In this document: one piece after another, positions 53,601-62,836 of the stretch
How the letters are laid out: each line of letters starts with the position of its first letter
How positions within the stretch are numbered: the first letter of the stretch is position 1
Source of the DNA: Salinisphaera sp963835375
GTDB lineage: Bacteria > Pseudomonadota > Gammaproteobacteria > Nevskiales > Salinisphaeraceae
NCBI GenBank assembly: GCA_963835375.1
Contig: CAWIGB010000016.1
Span: forward strand, 1-64,000
Length of the DNA: 64,000 nt
Direction of reading: 5' to 3'
Program-made: the position numbers and the translations under genes
Notes under the pieces: model-generated
Told to the model about the DNA's origin: nothing
Seen by the model: the letters and a program-made list of their open reading frames with translations, nothing else
The model's database searches: none

Positions 53601-53721
53601 CGTGTCGCAGCTGCTCACCATCTACACGACGCCGGCGATCTATCTGGTGATGGATCGGATGCACTGGCGTCGGCGTCGTGCCAGCCGGCGTGCCGTTCCG
53701 GCCGACGACGAACGGATATAG
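50619..53721 (+). pseudogene. mdtC: MdtC-like RND efflux pump subunit, one frameshift
   Basis: Partner RND subunit, about 1,034 residues. The first half (MNVSAPSIRHPIGTCLLAFG to VINQRWLMMGVT) carries the TM4 aspartates in GFVVDDAIVMIENVYRNLE. The second half (ALVLMGALFMHLPKSFIPEG onward) carries the TM10 lysine in GIVKKNGIMLVDFALEGER. The break lies near 52215-52230, where GTCACCGGCGCTGGCG appears to have one base too many (span 3n+1). With one base removed the protein is complete, so a sequence error is a real possibility. It is the last gene of the efflux operon. Confidence 0.9.
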
Positions 53722-53864
53722 CACCCGGCGCATGCCGGTGGCGGCCCAGCCGGCGCGGGCCACTCACGGCGTCCGATGCCGACAAATACACGGCCGTTTC
53801 GATCAAGCCGGCGCACGGGACGGCTCGGTAATATCGAAGCGAACCCGATGCCGGAGCAAGCGCC

Positions 53865-55100
53865 GTGGCTGCTGACACCCTGGAACTTCCCGCCACGCCC
53901 GATTTCGATACCTGGCCGGTCGACACACCGATCGATCACATCGAACAGGCCGACCATATCCTGACCGTGGCCTGGCGTGACGGCCGGGTCAGCCGCTATC
54001 ACAGCGTCTGGCTGCGCGATAACGCGGCCGACGAAACCACCGTCAACCCCGAAACCCGGGAACGCACGCTGGATCTGTCGCGACTGAACGGCTGGCCGAC
54101 CATCGCCGATGCCCGTCTCGAGGGCTCGGGCGCCGTCTCGATTGTGTTCGCGCCCGAGCAGCGCCGGTTGTCCTTTCATCCCGGCTGGCTGCGCGCCAAC
54201 GACTATTCGAACATGGACGAGCCCGACGCGCCGCTCGTGCCGATACGACACTGGACTGCCGAAACCCGGGCCGAGCCGATCACGCTGGACGCCAGCGGCT
54301 GGCTCGAGCGCCCGTCGGGCGACCCGGCCGCCGAAGCGTTTCTTGCCGAGGCACTGGAAGCCGTCATCGGCGAAGGCCTGGTCCGGCTGCGGAACCTCCC
54401 CGCTCAACCCGGCACCCTCAACGATATCGCACCGCGACTTGGCGTCGTTCGCGCGACCAATTTCGGCAGCCTGTTCGATGTACGCGCCAAACCGGACCCG
54501 GATTCGAACGCCTATACATCGATCGCATTGCCGCCACATGTGGATCTGCCGACACGGGAATATCAGCCCGGGCTGCAACTGCTGCACTGTCTCGAGAACA
54601 GCGCCGTCGGCGGCCAGGCCGTGATGATGGATGGTTTCGCGGTGGCCGATGCGCTCCGTACGCGCCATGCCGATCATTTCGACACGCTCACGCGAGTGCG
54701 CTGGTGCTTCGCCAATACGGCGAAGACGACCGACCACGTCTGGTTCGAACCCATGATCAAGCTCGATAACGCGGGCCGCGTGGTCGAGATCCGTATCGCC
54801 GATTTCCTGCGCGGCCCCCTGCTGGCGCCGTTCGAGGATATCGAGCCGGCCTACGCCGCGCTGATCTGCCTGCAGACGATGTTGAAGGAACCGGAATTCG
54901 CCCTGCGCTTCACCTACCAACCCGGCGATCTGGTGATCTTCGACAACCGGCGGCTGTTGCACGGCCGCGATGCCTTCGATCCCGGCACCGGCGGCAGCCG
55001 CTGGCTGCAGGGCTGTTATCTCGAACGCGACGAGATCCGCTCGCGCCTGCGCATGATCCGTCGCGCCGAACGCGAACGCCGCGTCGCGTCCACGGCCTGA
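53865..55100 (+). CDS. gamma-butyrobetaine hydroxylase-like dioxygenase
   Basis: An iron(II)/2-oxoglutarate oxygenase of 411 residues resembling gamma-butyrobetaine hydroxylase, which makes L-carnitine. The iron ligands are in PHVDLPTREYQPGLQLLHC (H-x-D) and RLLHGRDAF (distal His), and the arginine for 2-oxoglutarate follows near GSRWLQGCYLERDE. The N-terminal domain keeps HSVWLRDN but then reads AADETTVNPETRER where typical enzymes have a cysteine cluster for zinc. GTG 53865 has GGAG 8 bases upstream. It converges on a GlxA-type regulator gene, and quaternary-amine genes follow, which supports a betaine-type substrate. Confidence 0.8.
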   Translation: MAADTLELPATPDFDTWPVDTPIDHIEQADHILTVAWRDGRVSRYHSVWLRDNAADETTVNPETRERTLDLSRLNGWPTIADARLEGSGAVSIVFAPEQRRLSFHPGWLRANDYSNMDEPDAPLVPIRHWTAETRAEPITLDASGWLERPSGDPAAEAFLAEALEAVIGEGLVRLRNLPAQPGTLNDIAPRLGVVRATNFGSLFDVRAKPDPDSNAYTSIALPPHVDLPTREYQPGLQLLHCLENSAVGGQAVMMDGFAVADALRTRHADHFDTLTRVRWCFANTAKTTDHVWFEPMIKLDNAGRVVEIRIADFLRGPLLAPFEDIEPAYAALICLQTMLKEPEFALRFTYQPGDLVIFDNRRLLHGRDAFDPGTGGSRWLQGCYLERDEIRSRLRMIRRAERERRVASTA

Positions 55101-55108
55101 CCCCCTAC

Positions 55109-56138
55109 CTACTTACCCGCAGGTACACCGCCGCCGCGCCGGGCCGTCTGTCGTGGCGACTCGCCGAAACGCGCCTTGTAGGCCCGGCTGAAATGCGCCA
55201 GATGATCGAACCCGGTGGCCACGGCCACCTCGGTCACGCTGAGCCGGCTGTCGGTGAGAATCCGCTGTGCATGATCCAGCCGAACGGCCAGATAATGACG
55301 CTGCGGCGATCGCCCAACGTGGGCCGTGAACAGGCGCCCGAGTTGTCGGGGCGATTTGCCGACGCGCCGACCCAGCGCGCCGATCGACAGCGGCGCCCCG
55401 ACCGTCGCCTCCATGATGGCGAGCGCTTTCGTCACGGCGGTCGGCAGCCGAGCCCGATCGGCCCCGCTCACGAGGTCCGGCTCGGCGTCGGCCGCCTGTC
55501 GCCGATGCATGAGCTGGCGGGCCACTGCTGCCGACAAGGCCGGGCCGTGCATCTGTTCCAGCCAGTCGAGCATCATGTCGAGGCTGGTCGTGCCGCCGGA
55601 GCCGGTCAGGCGCGTGCCGTCGAACACATAGCGCGCCGGGCTGATCTGAAGTTCAGGGAACTCCTCGCGAAACGCCGGCACGCTCTCCCAGTGCAATGCG
55701 ACACGATGCCCGGCCAGCACGCCAGCGCGTGCCATCACGAACGCCGCGGTATCCAGGCCGCAGATCATCCGGCCCTGGGCCGCGATCCGTCGCAGCCAGG
55801 CAAGATGGTCGTCTCCGACCGCAACTTCGGCTTCATACGAGGCCACGACCGCCAGCATCTCGCCGCGCGGCAGCCGGTCGGTCGGCGCCGTCGACCGCGA
55901 GCGTCACCCCGTTGCTTGCCGTCACCGGACGGCCATCGATCGACAGCAGCTCCCAGGCAAACAATGGCCGACCGAAACGGTTGGCGACACGCAACGGCTC
56001 GAGCAGACAGAACAACGCCACCATCGAGAACTTCGGCAGCAGCCAGACGCTCACGGTCCGCCCGGCCTGTTCCGGGGTCAGAACCTGGGGTATATCCGGC
56101 CGGATGTAGCCCCAGTCCTGGGTCGTCTCAGTCGTCAT
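55109..56138 (-). pseudogene. GlxA-type AraC regulator, one frameshift
   Basis: A transcription regulator of about 343 residues. The N-terminal DJ-1/glutamine-amidotransferase-like domain begins near VSVWLLPKFSMVALFCLLEP and continues in another frame through AQGRMICGLDTAAFVMARAG. The C-terminal AraC pair of helix-turn-helices includes PLSIGALGRRVGKSPRQLGR and VTEVAVATGFDHLAHFSRAY. The break is near 55870 and the span is 3n+1. Regulators of this build (GbdR, CdhR) control glycine betaine and carnitine catabolism, which fits the neighbouring oxygenase. ATG 56138 was chosen from the start of conserved sequence. Confidence 0.85.
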
Positions 56139-56345
56139 TGCTGTACCCCGCGTGCGGCGCGCGCCGGAGCCCCGAACCATATCAGCGGCGGTTGGCAGCC
56201 CGAATCGGGCCGGCCGGCCCGGGCATCCAGTCCTGGGCGACCAGTCCAACGTCGTCTGGATGCCTTCGCCGCCGGCAAACAACAGGCCCGGCACTCGTGC
56301 CGTCGCTCGTCATGCCAAGCGCTGGGTGCGCCGACCGACACGTCG

Positions 56346-57512
56346 CTAAAACCGATCGCGGCGCAGCCTGGCCACCGCAGCCACGGCCAGCACCAGGGCC
56401 GCAAGCGCCATCACCGCGACGAAGCCGTTGGCGCCGAAGAGGTCCATGGCTTCGCCGGCGATTGGGGGCCCGATGACGCTGCCCAGGCAATAGGCGATCA
56501 CCAGCGCCGAGCTCGCACGGGCGAGCGCGGTGCCGCGAAATGCGCTGCCGAGCAGCGTGAGTGCCAGCGTATAGAAAGCGACCACCGCCCCGCCCCAGAG
56601 AAACAGCACCGCGCGCAGAAGCCAGGGCGCATCGATGATCAACGGCAGGATCGCGGCCGTCGCCGTGCTGGCCAGCGCACAGCCGATCAGCATCGCCCGT
56701 CGGCCGAAGCGGTCGGCCAGCCAGCCCAGCGGCAACTGCAGCGCGACCGCGCCCAGCGTCACGATGGTCAGCAATGCGACCGCACGGCCCTGGCTCATGC
56801 CCAGGTCCAGCCCGTAGAGCGGCAGCAGCGCCAACGTGGCGCTGTCGACGAAACCGGAGATCAACGAGGCCAGCATGATGACCGGCGCCAGCCGCAGCAC
56901 GCTCATGCTGACGGCGTCGTGGTCGTGGGTGATCGCCGACGCGCCGCCGCGCATCCAGATCAGCGGCAGAGCCGCTGCCAGCACCAACGCCGCCGAGATC
57001 ACGAACGGCGCCACACCGCCGACCCCGGTCGCCTGCAGGATCAAAGGCCCGATCGCGAAGCCCAGCCCGAACAGCGCCGAATACACGCCGGCGACCAGAC
57101 CGCGGTTGGCCTCCGAGGAGAACTGGTTGATATAGGTCTCGCTGATCACCCAGTGCAGCGACATGCCGATACCGATCACGAAGCGCAGCCCGAACCAGAG
57201 CGCGGCGCTGCGCAACCAGCCGGCCGCCAGCAACCCGCCGGCGCTCAGCAGGATGCCGCCGAACATGATCGGCACCGGGTTCACCCGCGCCAGCAGGCGC
57301 GGCACGAAGGGGGCAGTGACCAGCGTCGCGCCGACGCCCAGCGAGGTGTTCAGGCCGACCATCGCGCTGTTCAGCCCCATATGCGCGAGAGCCACGGAGA
57401 ACAGCGGCGCGGTGATGCCGAGCGTGATGCCCACCGCCGTGATGCTGCAGAGCATGGCGATCAACATGGTGCGGGTCGACGGCCCGGCGTATTCGAACGG
57501 ATAGTCGCTCAT
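56346..57512 (-). CDS. MFS transporter (YcaD-like)
   Basis: A 388-residue carrier with twelve hydrophobic segments. Features include SSEANRGLVAGVYSALFGLGFAIGP in the middle and GWLADRFGRRAMLIG, the loop 8-9 MFS signature. ATG 57512 starts just before the first helix. It follows the GcvT-like gene by 61 bases on the same strand, so it is probably the last gene of that operon and carries the pathway's substrate or a product. The real substrate is unknown. Confidence 0.85.
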   Translation of the reverse strand: MSDYPFEYAGPSTRTMLIAMLCSITAVGITLGITAPLFSVALAHMGLNSAMVGLNTSLGVGATLVTAPFVPRLLARVNPVPIMFGGILLSAGGLLAAGWLRSAALWFGLRFVIGIGMSLHWVISETYINQFSSEANRGLVAGVYSALFGLGFAIGPLILQATGVGGVAPFVISAALVLAAALPLIWMRGGASAITHDHDAVSMSVLRLAPVIMLASLISGFVDSATLALLPLYGLDLGMSQGRAVALLTIVTLGAVALQLPLGWLADRFGRRAMLIGCALASTATAAILPLIIDAPWLLRAVLFLWGGAVVAFYTLALTLLGSAFRGTALARASSALVIAYCLGSVIGPPIAGEAMDLFGANGFVAVMALAALVLAVAAVARLRRDRF

Positions 57513-57573
57513 CGGAGCGGCTCGTCGCCGAGGGCCGGCAGCACCGCGGGGCGCGCCGCGGCGGCCCGGGTGT

Positions 57574-58729
57574 TCATTCTCGCCTGCGCGGCAGGTCGAT
57601 GAACCGCGGTGCGACCACCCGCGCACGTTCCTCCGAGCGCAGCAGCCGCAACTCGCGCCGGTAATGGACTTCCACCCTCAGCTCGGTGCCCGGCTCGGCC
57701 CAGCGCGCCTCCACCAGCGCCAGCGCGATGCTCTTCTTGAGCAGCGGCGACCAGGCCGCGGCCGTGGTCTGCCCAACCACCCGTCGCCGGGCGTAGAGCA
57801 CGCAGTCCAGCGCCGGCCGGCGCCCGGCCAGTTCCAGCCCCACCAGCCGCAGCGGCGGGCCACCGGCCTCCTTCTGTGCGAGCAGCGCGCGGCGACCGTT
57901 GAAATGGTTCTTGCGGAAATCCAGCGCCCAGTCGAGGCCCAGTTCGTAGGGTGAGCGCTTTTCGGTGATATCCACGCTGGTGCGGGCATCCTGGTATTCG
58001 CTGTGCACCTGGATATGCCCGGCTTCGATGCGGGCGATATCGAGCGCCCGCGAACCGATCGGCACGAGCCGGCCGTCCCCGGCTGCCATCAAGGCCGACC
58101 ACAGAGCCATCGCATCGTCTGCGCCGACCCACAGCTCGTAGCCGAGATCGCCGGTGAAGCCGGTGCGCGTGATCGTTACGTCGATCTCGCCGAGCCGCGT
58201 CTGCAGCAGGCGGAAATAGCGGAGTTCCGCGGCTTCGGCCACGCCGGCGCGCAGCAGGATGTCGCGCGACAACGGCCCCTGCAGCGACAGCGCGGCGTAG
58301 CGCTCCGAGACATCCTCGATGTCGCACATCCAGCCCCTGCGCAGTCGCCAGGAACCAGGTGAGATTGTGCTCGCCGCAGTTGATCTGGAAGCGGTCGTGG
58401 GCGAACCGGAAGACGATGCCGTCCTCGATGATATGGCCTTCGCCATCGCACCACGGCGAGTACAGACAACGGCCCGGCCGCAACCGCTCGATATCGCGGG
58501 TGATCAACCGGTTGATGAAGCGCGGCGCATCGGCGCCCGTCACCGCGTACTTGATCATCGGCGACAGATCGTAGAGCGAGGCGCTGTTACGGATCGCGGC
58601 GTATTCCTGGCCCTCGTTGTAGAAGCACGGCACGGTCGCGTAGCCCTGCCAGCGCTCCCAGGCCTCGATCTTGTTCAGTGGCGCAAGCGCCGCGTGGAAC
58701 GGCGTATGCAGCAGGGCCGCGTCAGTCAT
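57574..58729 (-). pseudogene. GcvT-like aminomethyltransferase/demethylase, one frameshift
   Basis: A folate-binding protein of about 385 residues related to GcvT, dimethylglycine demethylases and DMSP demethylase. Conserved features are PMIKYAVTGADAPRFINRLI, the catalytic-aspartate region CDGEGHIIEDGIVFRF, RTGFTGDLGYELWV (GcvT core) and the C-terminal FRKNHFNGRRALL barrel domain. The frame breaks near 58330 and the span is 3n+1. GGAG precedes ATG 58729. It overlaps the end of the upstream FAD oxidoreductase by 8 bases. The likely job is to pass a methyl or methylene group from an N- or S-methyl compound to tetrahydrofolate. Confidence 0.83.
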
Positions 58730-60303
58730 GCCGGGTTCTCCGCCGGCGGCGATCGCGCAGGACCGCGCGTGCCGCGTTGTATCCGTTGGTGCCGGTGACG
58801 CCCCCGCCCGGATGGGTGCCCGCGCCGCACAGGTACAGGCCATCGACCGGTGTGCGGTACTGGGCGAAACCCGGTACCGGGCGCACCATGAAGAACTGGT
58901 CCAGCGCGATATCGCCGTGGTGCCAGTGGCCGCCACGGTTGCCGAAACGCGCCTCGATATCGCGCGGGCCCCAGGCCTCGCAGGCCAGCACCGAGGCCGC
59001 GAAGCCCGGCGCGTGGCGTTCGATCTGGCGGGTGACGGTCGCGCCGAGTTCGTCCGGATCGAGCGCGCTGCTGTAAGGCGCATAGGCGACGTTCACCGAC
59101 ATCACGTGTCGGCCGTCCGGGGCGCTGCCCGGGCCGCCGCGCGACGGGATCGTGATCTCGAGCGCCGGTTCCGGCACGGCTTCGCCGTATTTCACGTGAT
59201 CGAAGGCCGTCTCGACGTAATCGATCGAAGGCGCAAGCAGCCAGCGCGCTGGCCCGCCGGCGCAAGGCAGCGGCAGATCCGGCAGGCGATCGAGAGCGAA
59301 ACTGACCTTGCCGGTGGTACCGCGCGTACGAAACGCACGAACCTCGTCGAGAAAATCGGCATCCAGATGATCGCCGCCGACCAGGTCGGCGAAGGTCGTC
59401 ACCGGATCGGCGTTGGACAGGACGATCCGCGCCTCCAGCACGCGGCCGTCGCTCAATTCCACCCCGCGACTTGCGCCCGCCTCCACGTGCACCCGGGCCA
59501 CACGGGCATCGGTGAGCAGTTCCACGCCGCCCGCGCGGGCGGCGTCCGCCAGGGTATCGGCGACCGGCTTGTCGGTGGCGACGGTCGCGCCCGGCATTGT
59601 CTTGCGTCCGGACTGTTGTAGCGCCAGGCGATGCAGCAACGTGAACACGGTGTTCGGCGAACGCGGGCCGTGATCGGTGCCGAGCACTGCATCGAGCGCG
59701 AACGCGCCGCGCAGCAGATCGTGTTCGAATTTCTCTTCGAGCAGGCCGGCGACATCCATGGTGATGATGCGCAGCAGTTCGCGCATGGCATCGCGCCCGC
59801 GCCGCCGGATCGACCAGCCCAGCCGGCCGAGCGCCAGCAGTTCGCCCCGGCGCGTGGGATCGAGCTTCGGCGGCGTCGCGCGAAGCAACGGGCCCAGCGC
59901 GGCGGCATGGCTCTGCAGCTCGGCGTACGCGGCCGCGAAATTCGCGGCATCGCGCGGCGAGCGGCCTTTCAGGCTCGCGGCCGTGGTCTGCGGATCGGGG
60001 CCGATCTCGAGCGCGCCACCGACCGGATCGAGCGCCAGGCTGGCCAGCGGCAGACGCGGTTTTCATCCCACGCCGGCCGAGCTTGAGCGCGCGTATCACG
60101 CGCGGGTCGAAGGCCGGTTGGACATGCGCCAGCGCGGGCAGCCGGAATTCGGGATGCACTTCGTGTACCGACGCCCCGCCTCCCGTGTGCCGGGCCGCCT
60201 CGCAGACCGTCACGTCAAGGCCGGCGCGGGCCAGACAGGCCGCGGCGACCAGGCCGTTGTGGCCGCCGCCGATCACGATCACATCGCGCTGGGTACGGCT
60301 CAT
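58722..60303 (-). pseudogene. phytoene-desaturase-like FAD oxidoreductase 1, one frameshift
   Basis: A flavoprotein of about 527 residues. The N-terminal dinucleotide motif is VIVIGGGHNGLVAAACLARAG and the C-terminal FAD motif GLYLCGAGTHPGGGVTGTNG, both typical of phytoene dehydrogenase-like oxidoreductases (also called CrtI-like or RETSAT-like). The frame breaks at about 60065, where an A-run reads GAAAACC and one A appears extra (span 3n+1). It overlaps oxidoreductase 2 by 4 bases (ATGA) and the GcvT-like gene by 8. No carotenoid genes are nearby, so oxidation of an amine or another small compound is likelier. Confidence 0.85.
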
Positions 60304-61905
60304 GCGGCTTTCCTCTTCTTCAGATCTGCGAGCACCTCGCGGGCGGCGTTGTAGCCCGGCGCGCCCATCACGCCACCGCCCGGGTGGGTGGACGAGCCGC
60401 ACATGTAGAAACGATCGAGCGGGCCGCGGTACTGGGCATAGCCCGGCACCGGCCGGTTGAACAGCAGCTGGTCGAGCGTGAGTTCGCCGTGGAAGATATT
60501 GCCCTCGGTGAGCCCGACCTCGGCCTCCAGCTCATGCGGCGTGCGCACTTCGAGATCGACGATCGAATCACGCAGCCCCGGCGCATGGGCCTCGATGGTC
60601 GACAGCACCGTATCGCCGAAGGCATCGCGCTTGTCGGGCGTCCAATCGCCGTCGGCGAGCTTGGGCGGCACGTACTGCACGAACACCGTCATCGTGTGCT
60701 GGCCCGGCGGCGCGACCGACGGGTCGATATGCGACGGCACGGAGATATCCAGGAACGGCCGCTGCGACCAGGTGCCGCGCTTCCAGTCGTCGTAGCCGCG
60801 CTCCAGATACGCCATGTCGGGCGAGATGGTGATCGTGCCCTGGGCCAGATCGGGCGCGGAATCCGGAATCGCGGTGAACTGCGGGGCGCGGTCTAGCGCG
60901 ATGTTGACCTTGCCGGAGGAGCCACGAATCTTGAAGTTCTCGATGCGTTCGCGGAACGGCTCGGACAGCGCCTCGCGCGGCATCAGGTTCAGATAGGTCC
61001 GGCGCGGGTCGAGGTTGGAAATCACGCGCTCGGCCTGGATCTCCTCGCCGTCGGCCAGCACCACGCCGGTCACGCGGTCGTCACGGGTCAGGAACTGGCT
61101 GACCTCGGCCTCGGTGCGAATCTCGCCGCCGGCAGCGCGTACCGCGCCGGCCAACGCCTGGCTGATCGCGCCCATGCCGCCGCGCGCATAGCCCCAGGCG
61201 CCGATCGTGCCGTCCACGTCGCCCATGAAATGATGCAGCAGCACGTAGGCCGTGCCCGGCGAATACGGCCCCAGCGCGGTGCCGATGATGGCGCTGCCGG
61301 CCATCGCGCCCTTCAGCAGATCGCTTTCGAAGTAGCGGTCGAGAAACGACGCGCTGCTGGCCGTCCACAGCCGCATGGTGTCGTACATCGCTTTCTCGCC
61401 CATCCCGGCGAAGCGCTGACCGATGCGGCGCAGATCGGCCAGATCCTGCCAGCGGGCCACGGTCGGATCGGGCGGCGTTTCCAGCAGCATCGGCCGGATG
61501 AAACGACACTGGCGCAGCACATCGGCAGCGAAGCGATCATAGGCCTCGGCATCGCGCAGTGAGTGCCGGGCGATTTCGCGCCGCGTGCGATCGTGGTCCG
61601 AGAACATGCCCAGATAGTCGCCGTTGTGGCCGAGATTGACCGCGCCCTCGAACGGCAGGATCTGGAGCCCGTGCGGTCGCCAGCTCCAGATCGCGGATGA
61701 TCTCCGGCCGGAACAGGCTGCATACATAGGAACAGGAGGTGAAGGTGAAACCGCCGCCGCGCGGATCGCTGTAGGCCGCCCCGCCCACCTGCGCGCGGCG
61801 CTCCAGCACCAGTACCTTGAGCCCGGCACGCGCCAGATAGGCAGCCGTGGTCAGACCGTTGTGGCCCGCCCCGACCACGATGGCATCGAAAGCACTCATA
61901 CGCAT
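60300..61905 (-). pseudogene. phytoene-desaturase-like FAD oxidoreductase 2, one frameshift
   Basis: A sister flavoprotein of about 535 residues: N-terminal FDAIVVGAGHNGLTTAAYLARAG, C-terminal RFYMCGSSTHPGGGVMGAPG, and VNLGHNGDYLGMFSDHDRTR between. The frame breaks near 61665; span 3n+1. Two starts are possible (61905 and 61899); the second has better spacing from GGGG. It is the first gene of the minus-strand operon and divergent from the BetI-like gene. With oxidoreductase 1 it may form a heteromer, or the two may act on successive steps. Confidence 0.85.
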
Positions 61906-62055
61906 CGCCCCGTCGCGAATCGACTGCGGTCTGTACCGGCGCCCTGCGCATACCCGGCCGCCGAAAGCGGTCGTCGCGCAACGACCGAACGGCCCGCTGC
62001 TGTGCATCAGATGGGCTCGATTCTGTCCGAGCTGCCGGCGATTGTCCAGCCAATT

Positions 62056-62075
62056 TTGATTGACTTGTCGATCAA
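62056..62075. promoter_or_regulatory. palindromic operator between BetI-like gene and FAD operon
   Basis: TTGATTGACTTGTCGATCAA is a 9+2+9 dyad with one mismatch, placed between the two divergent start codons. It resembles BetI-type sites, which also carry TTGATTG-like arms, and TTGACT inside it could be a -35 box. A bound repressor could control both directions. Confidence 0.65.
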
Positions 62076-62158
62076 TATCGTGAGATTTTTCGATGTATCA
62101 CGGCCCTACAAAGCGCTACAATCCGTGTTTTGCGCTGCCGCGCAGGAGAATCGCCAGG

Positions 62159-62836
62159 GTGACGAGTGTGAGCAGAAAGACGGCCTCCAGCGACCGCGCG
62201 GACGTGCGACGCCAGCAGCTGATCGAGGCGACCATCACGGTGATCGGCCGCAAGGGCTATGCCGGTACCCGCATGGCCGACGTGGCCAGCCAGGCCAAGG
62301 TCAGCTACGGCGTGGTCGGATTCTATTTCAAGACCAAGGACGATCTGCTGCTGGCAACACTCCAGTGGCTGGCCGAGGAATACACAGCGGTCTGGCGCGC
62401 TGCAGTCGACAAGGCCGGTCCCAATCCGGCCGATCAGCTGCGGGCGATCATTGATGCCGACTTCTCCTCGAAGATCGCGAGCCAGAAGAAGATCGCGGTC
62501 TGGTATGCATTCTGGGCCGAGGCCCGCACCCGGCCGAGCTATCGCAAGCTCTGCGCCGAACTCTACAACGACTACCACTGGCAGGTGCGGACCATCATTC
62601 AGGAACTGATCGATCGCGGTGGCCATCAGCATCTGGACAGCGAGCGCGTCACGCTCGCGCTCAACGCGATGACCGACGGCATGTGGCTCGACTTGCAGAT
62701 CCAGCCGCGCGATTTCGACCGCAGCGCTGCCAAGCAGGCGATCGAGATGTTTCTTCAGCACATGTTCCCTGCCGAGTTCGGATCTGTCGGCGAGCAGACC
62801 GCACCTCCCCGGCAGGCCCGCTCGGGAACCCGATGA
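62159..62836 (+). CDS. BetI-like TetR-family repressor
   Basis: A 225-residue TetR-type regulator. The helix-turn-helix is RRQQLIEATITVIGRKGYAG followed by TRMADVASQAKVSYGVVGFYFKTKDD-type recognition segments, and the C-terminal part (KIAVWYAFWAEARTRPSYRK, TDGMWLDLQIQP) closely follows BetI, the choline-responsive repressor. The start was placed at GTG 62159 because AGGAG lies upstream and similarity starts soon after; ATG 62093 is an alternative. Its stop overlaps the aldehyde dehydrogenase start in ATGATGA, as betI and betB are joined in bet operons. The ligand may be choline or a related amine. Confidence 0.85.
   Translation: MTSVSRKTASSDRADVRRQQLIEATITVIGRKGYAGTRMADVASQAKVSYGVVGFYFKTKDDLLLATLQWLAEEYTAVWRAAVDKAGPNPADQLRAIIDADFSSKIASQKKIAVWYAFWAEARTRPSYRKLCAELYNDYHWQVRTIIQELIDRGGHQHLDSERVTLALNAMTDGMWLDLQIQPRDFDRSAAKQAIEMFLQHMFPAEFGSVGEQTAPPRQARSGTR

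Noticed and set aside
52216..53763. 515-codon minus-strand frame opposite mdtC
   Set aside because: Antisense shadow of a conserved RND gene.
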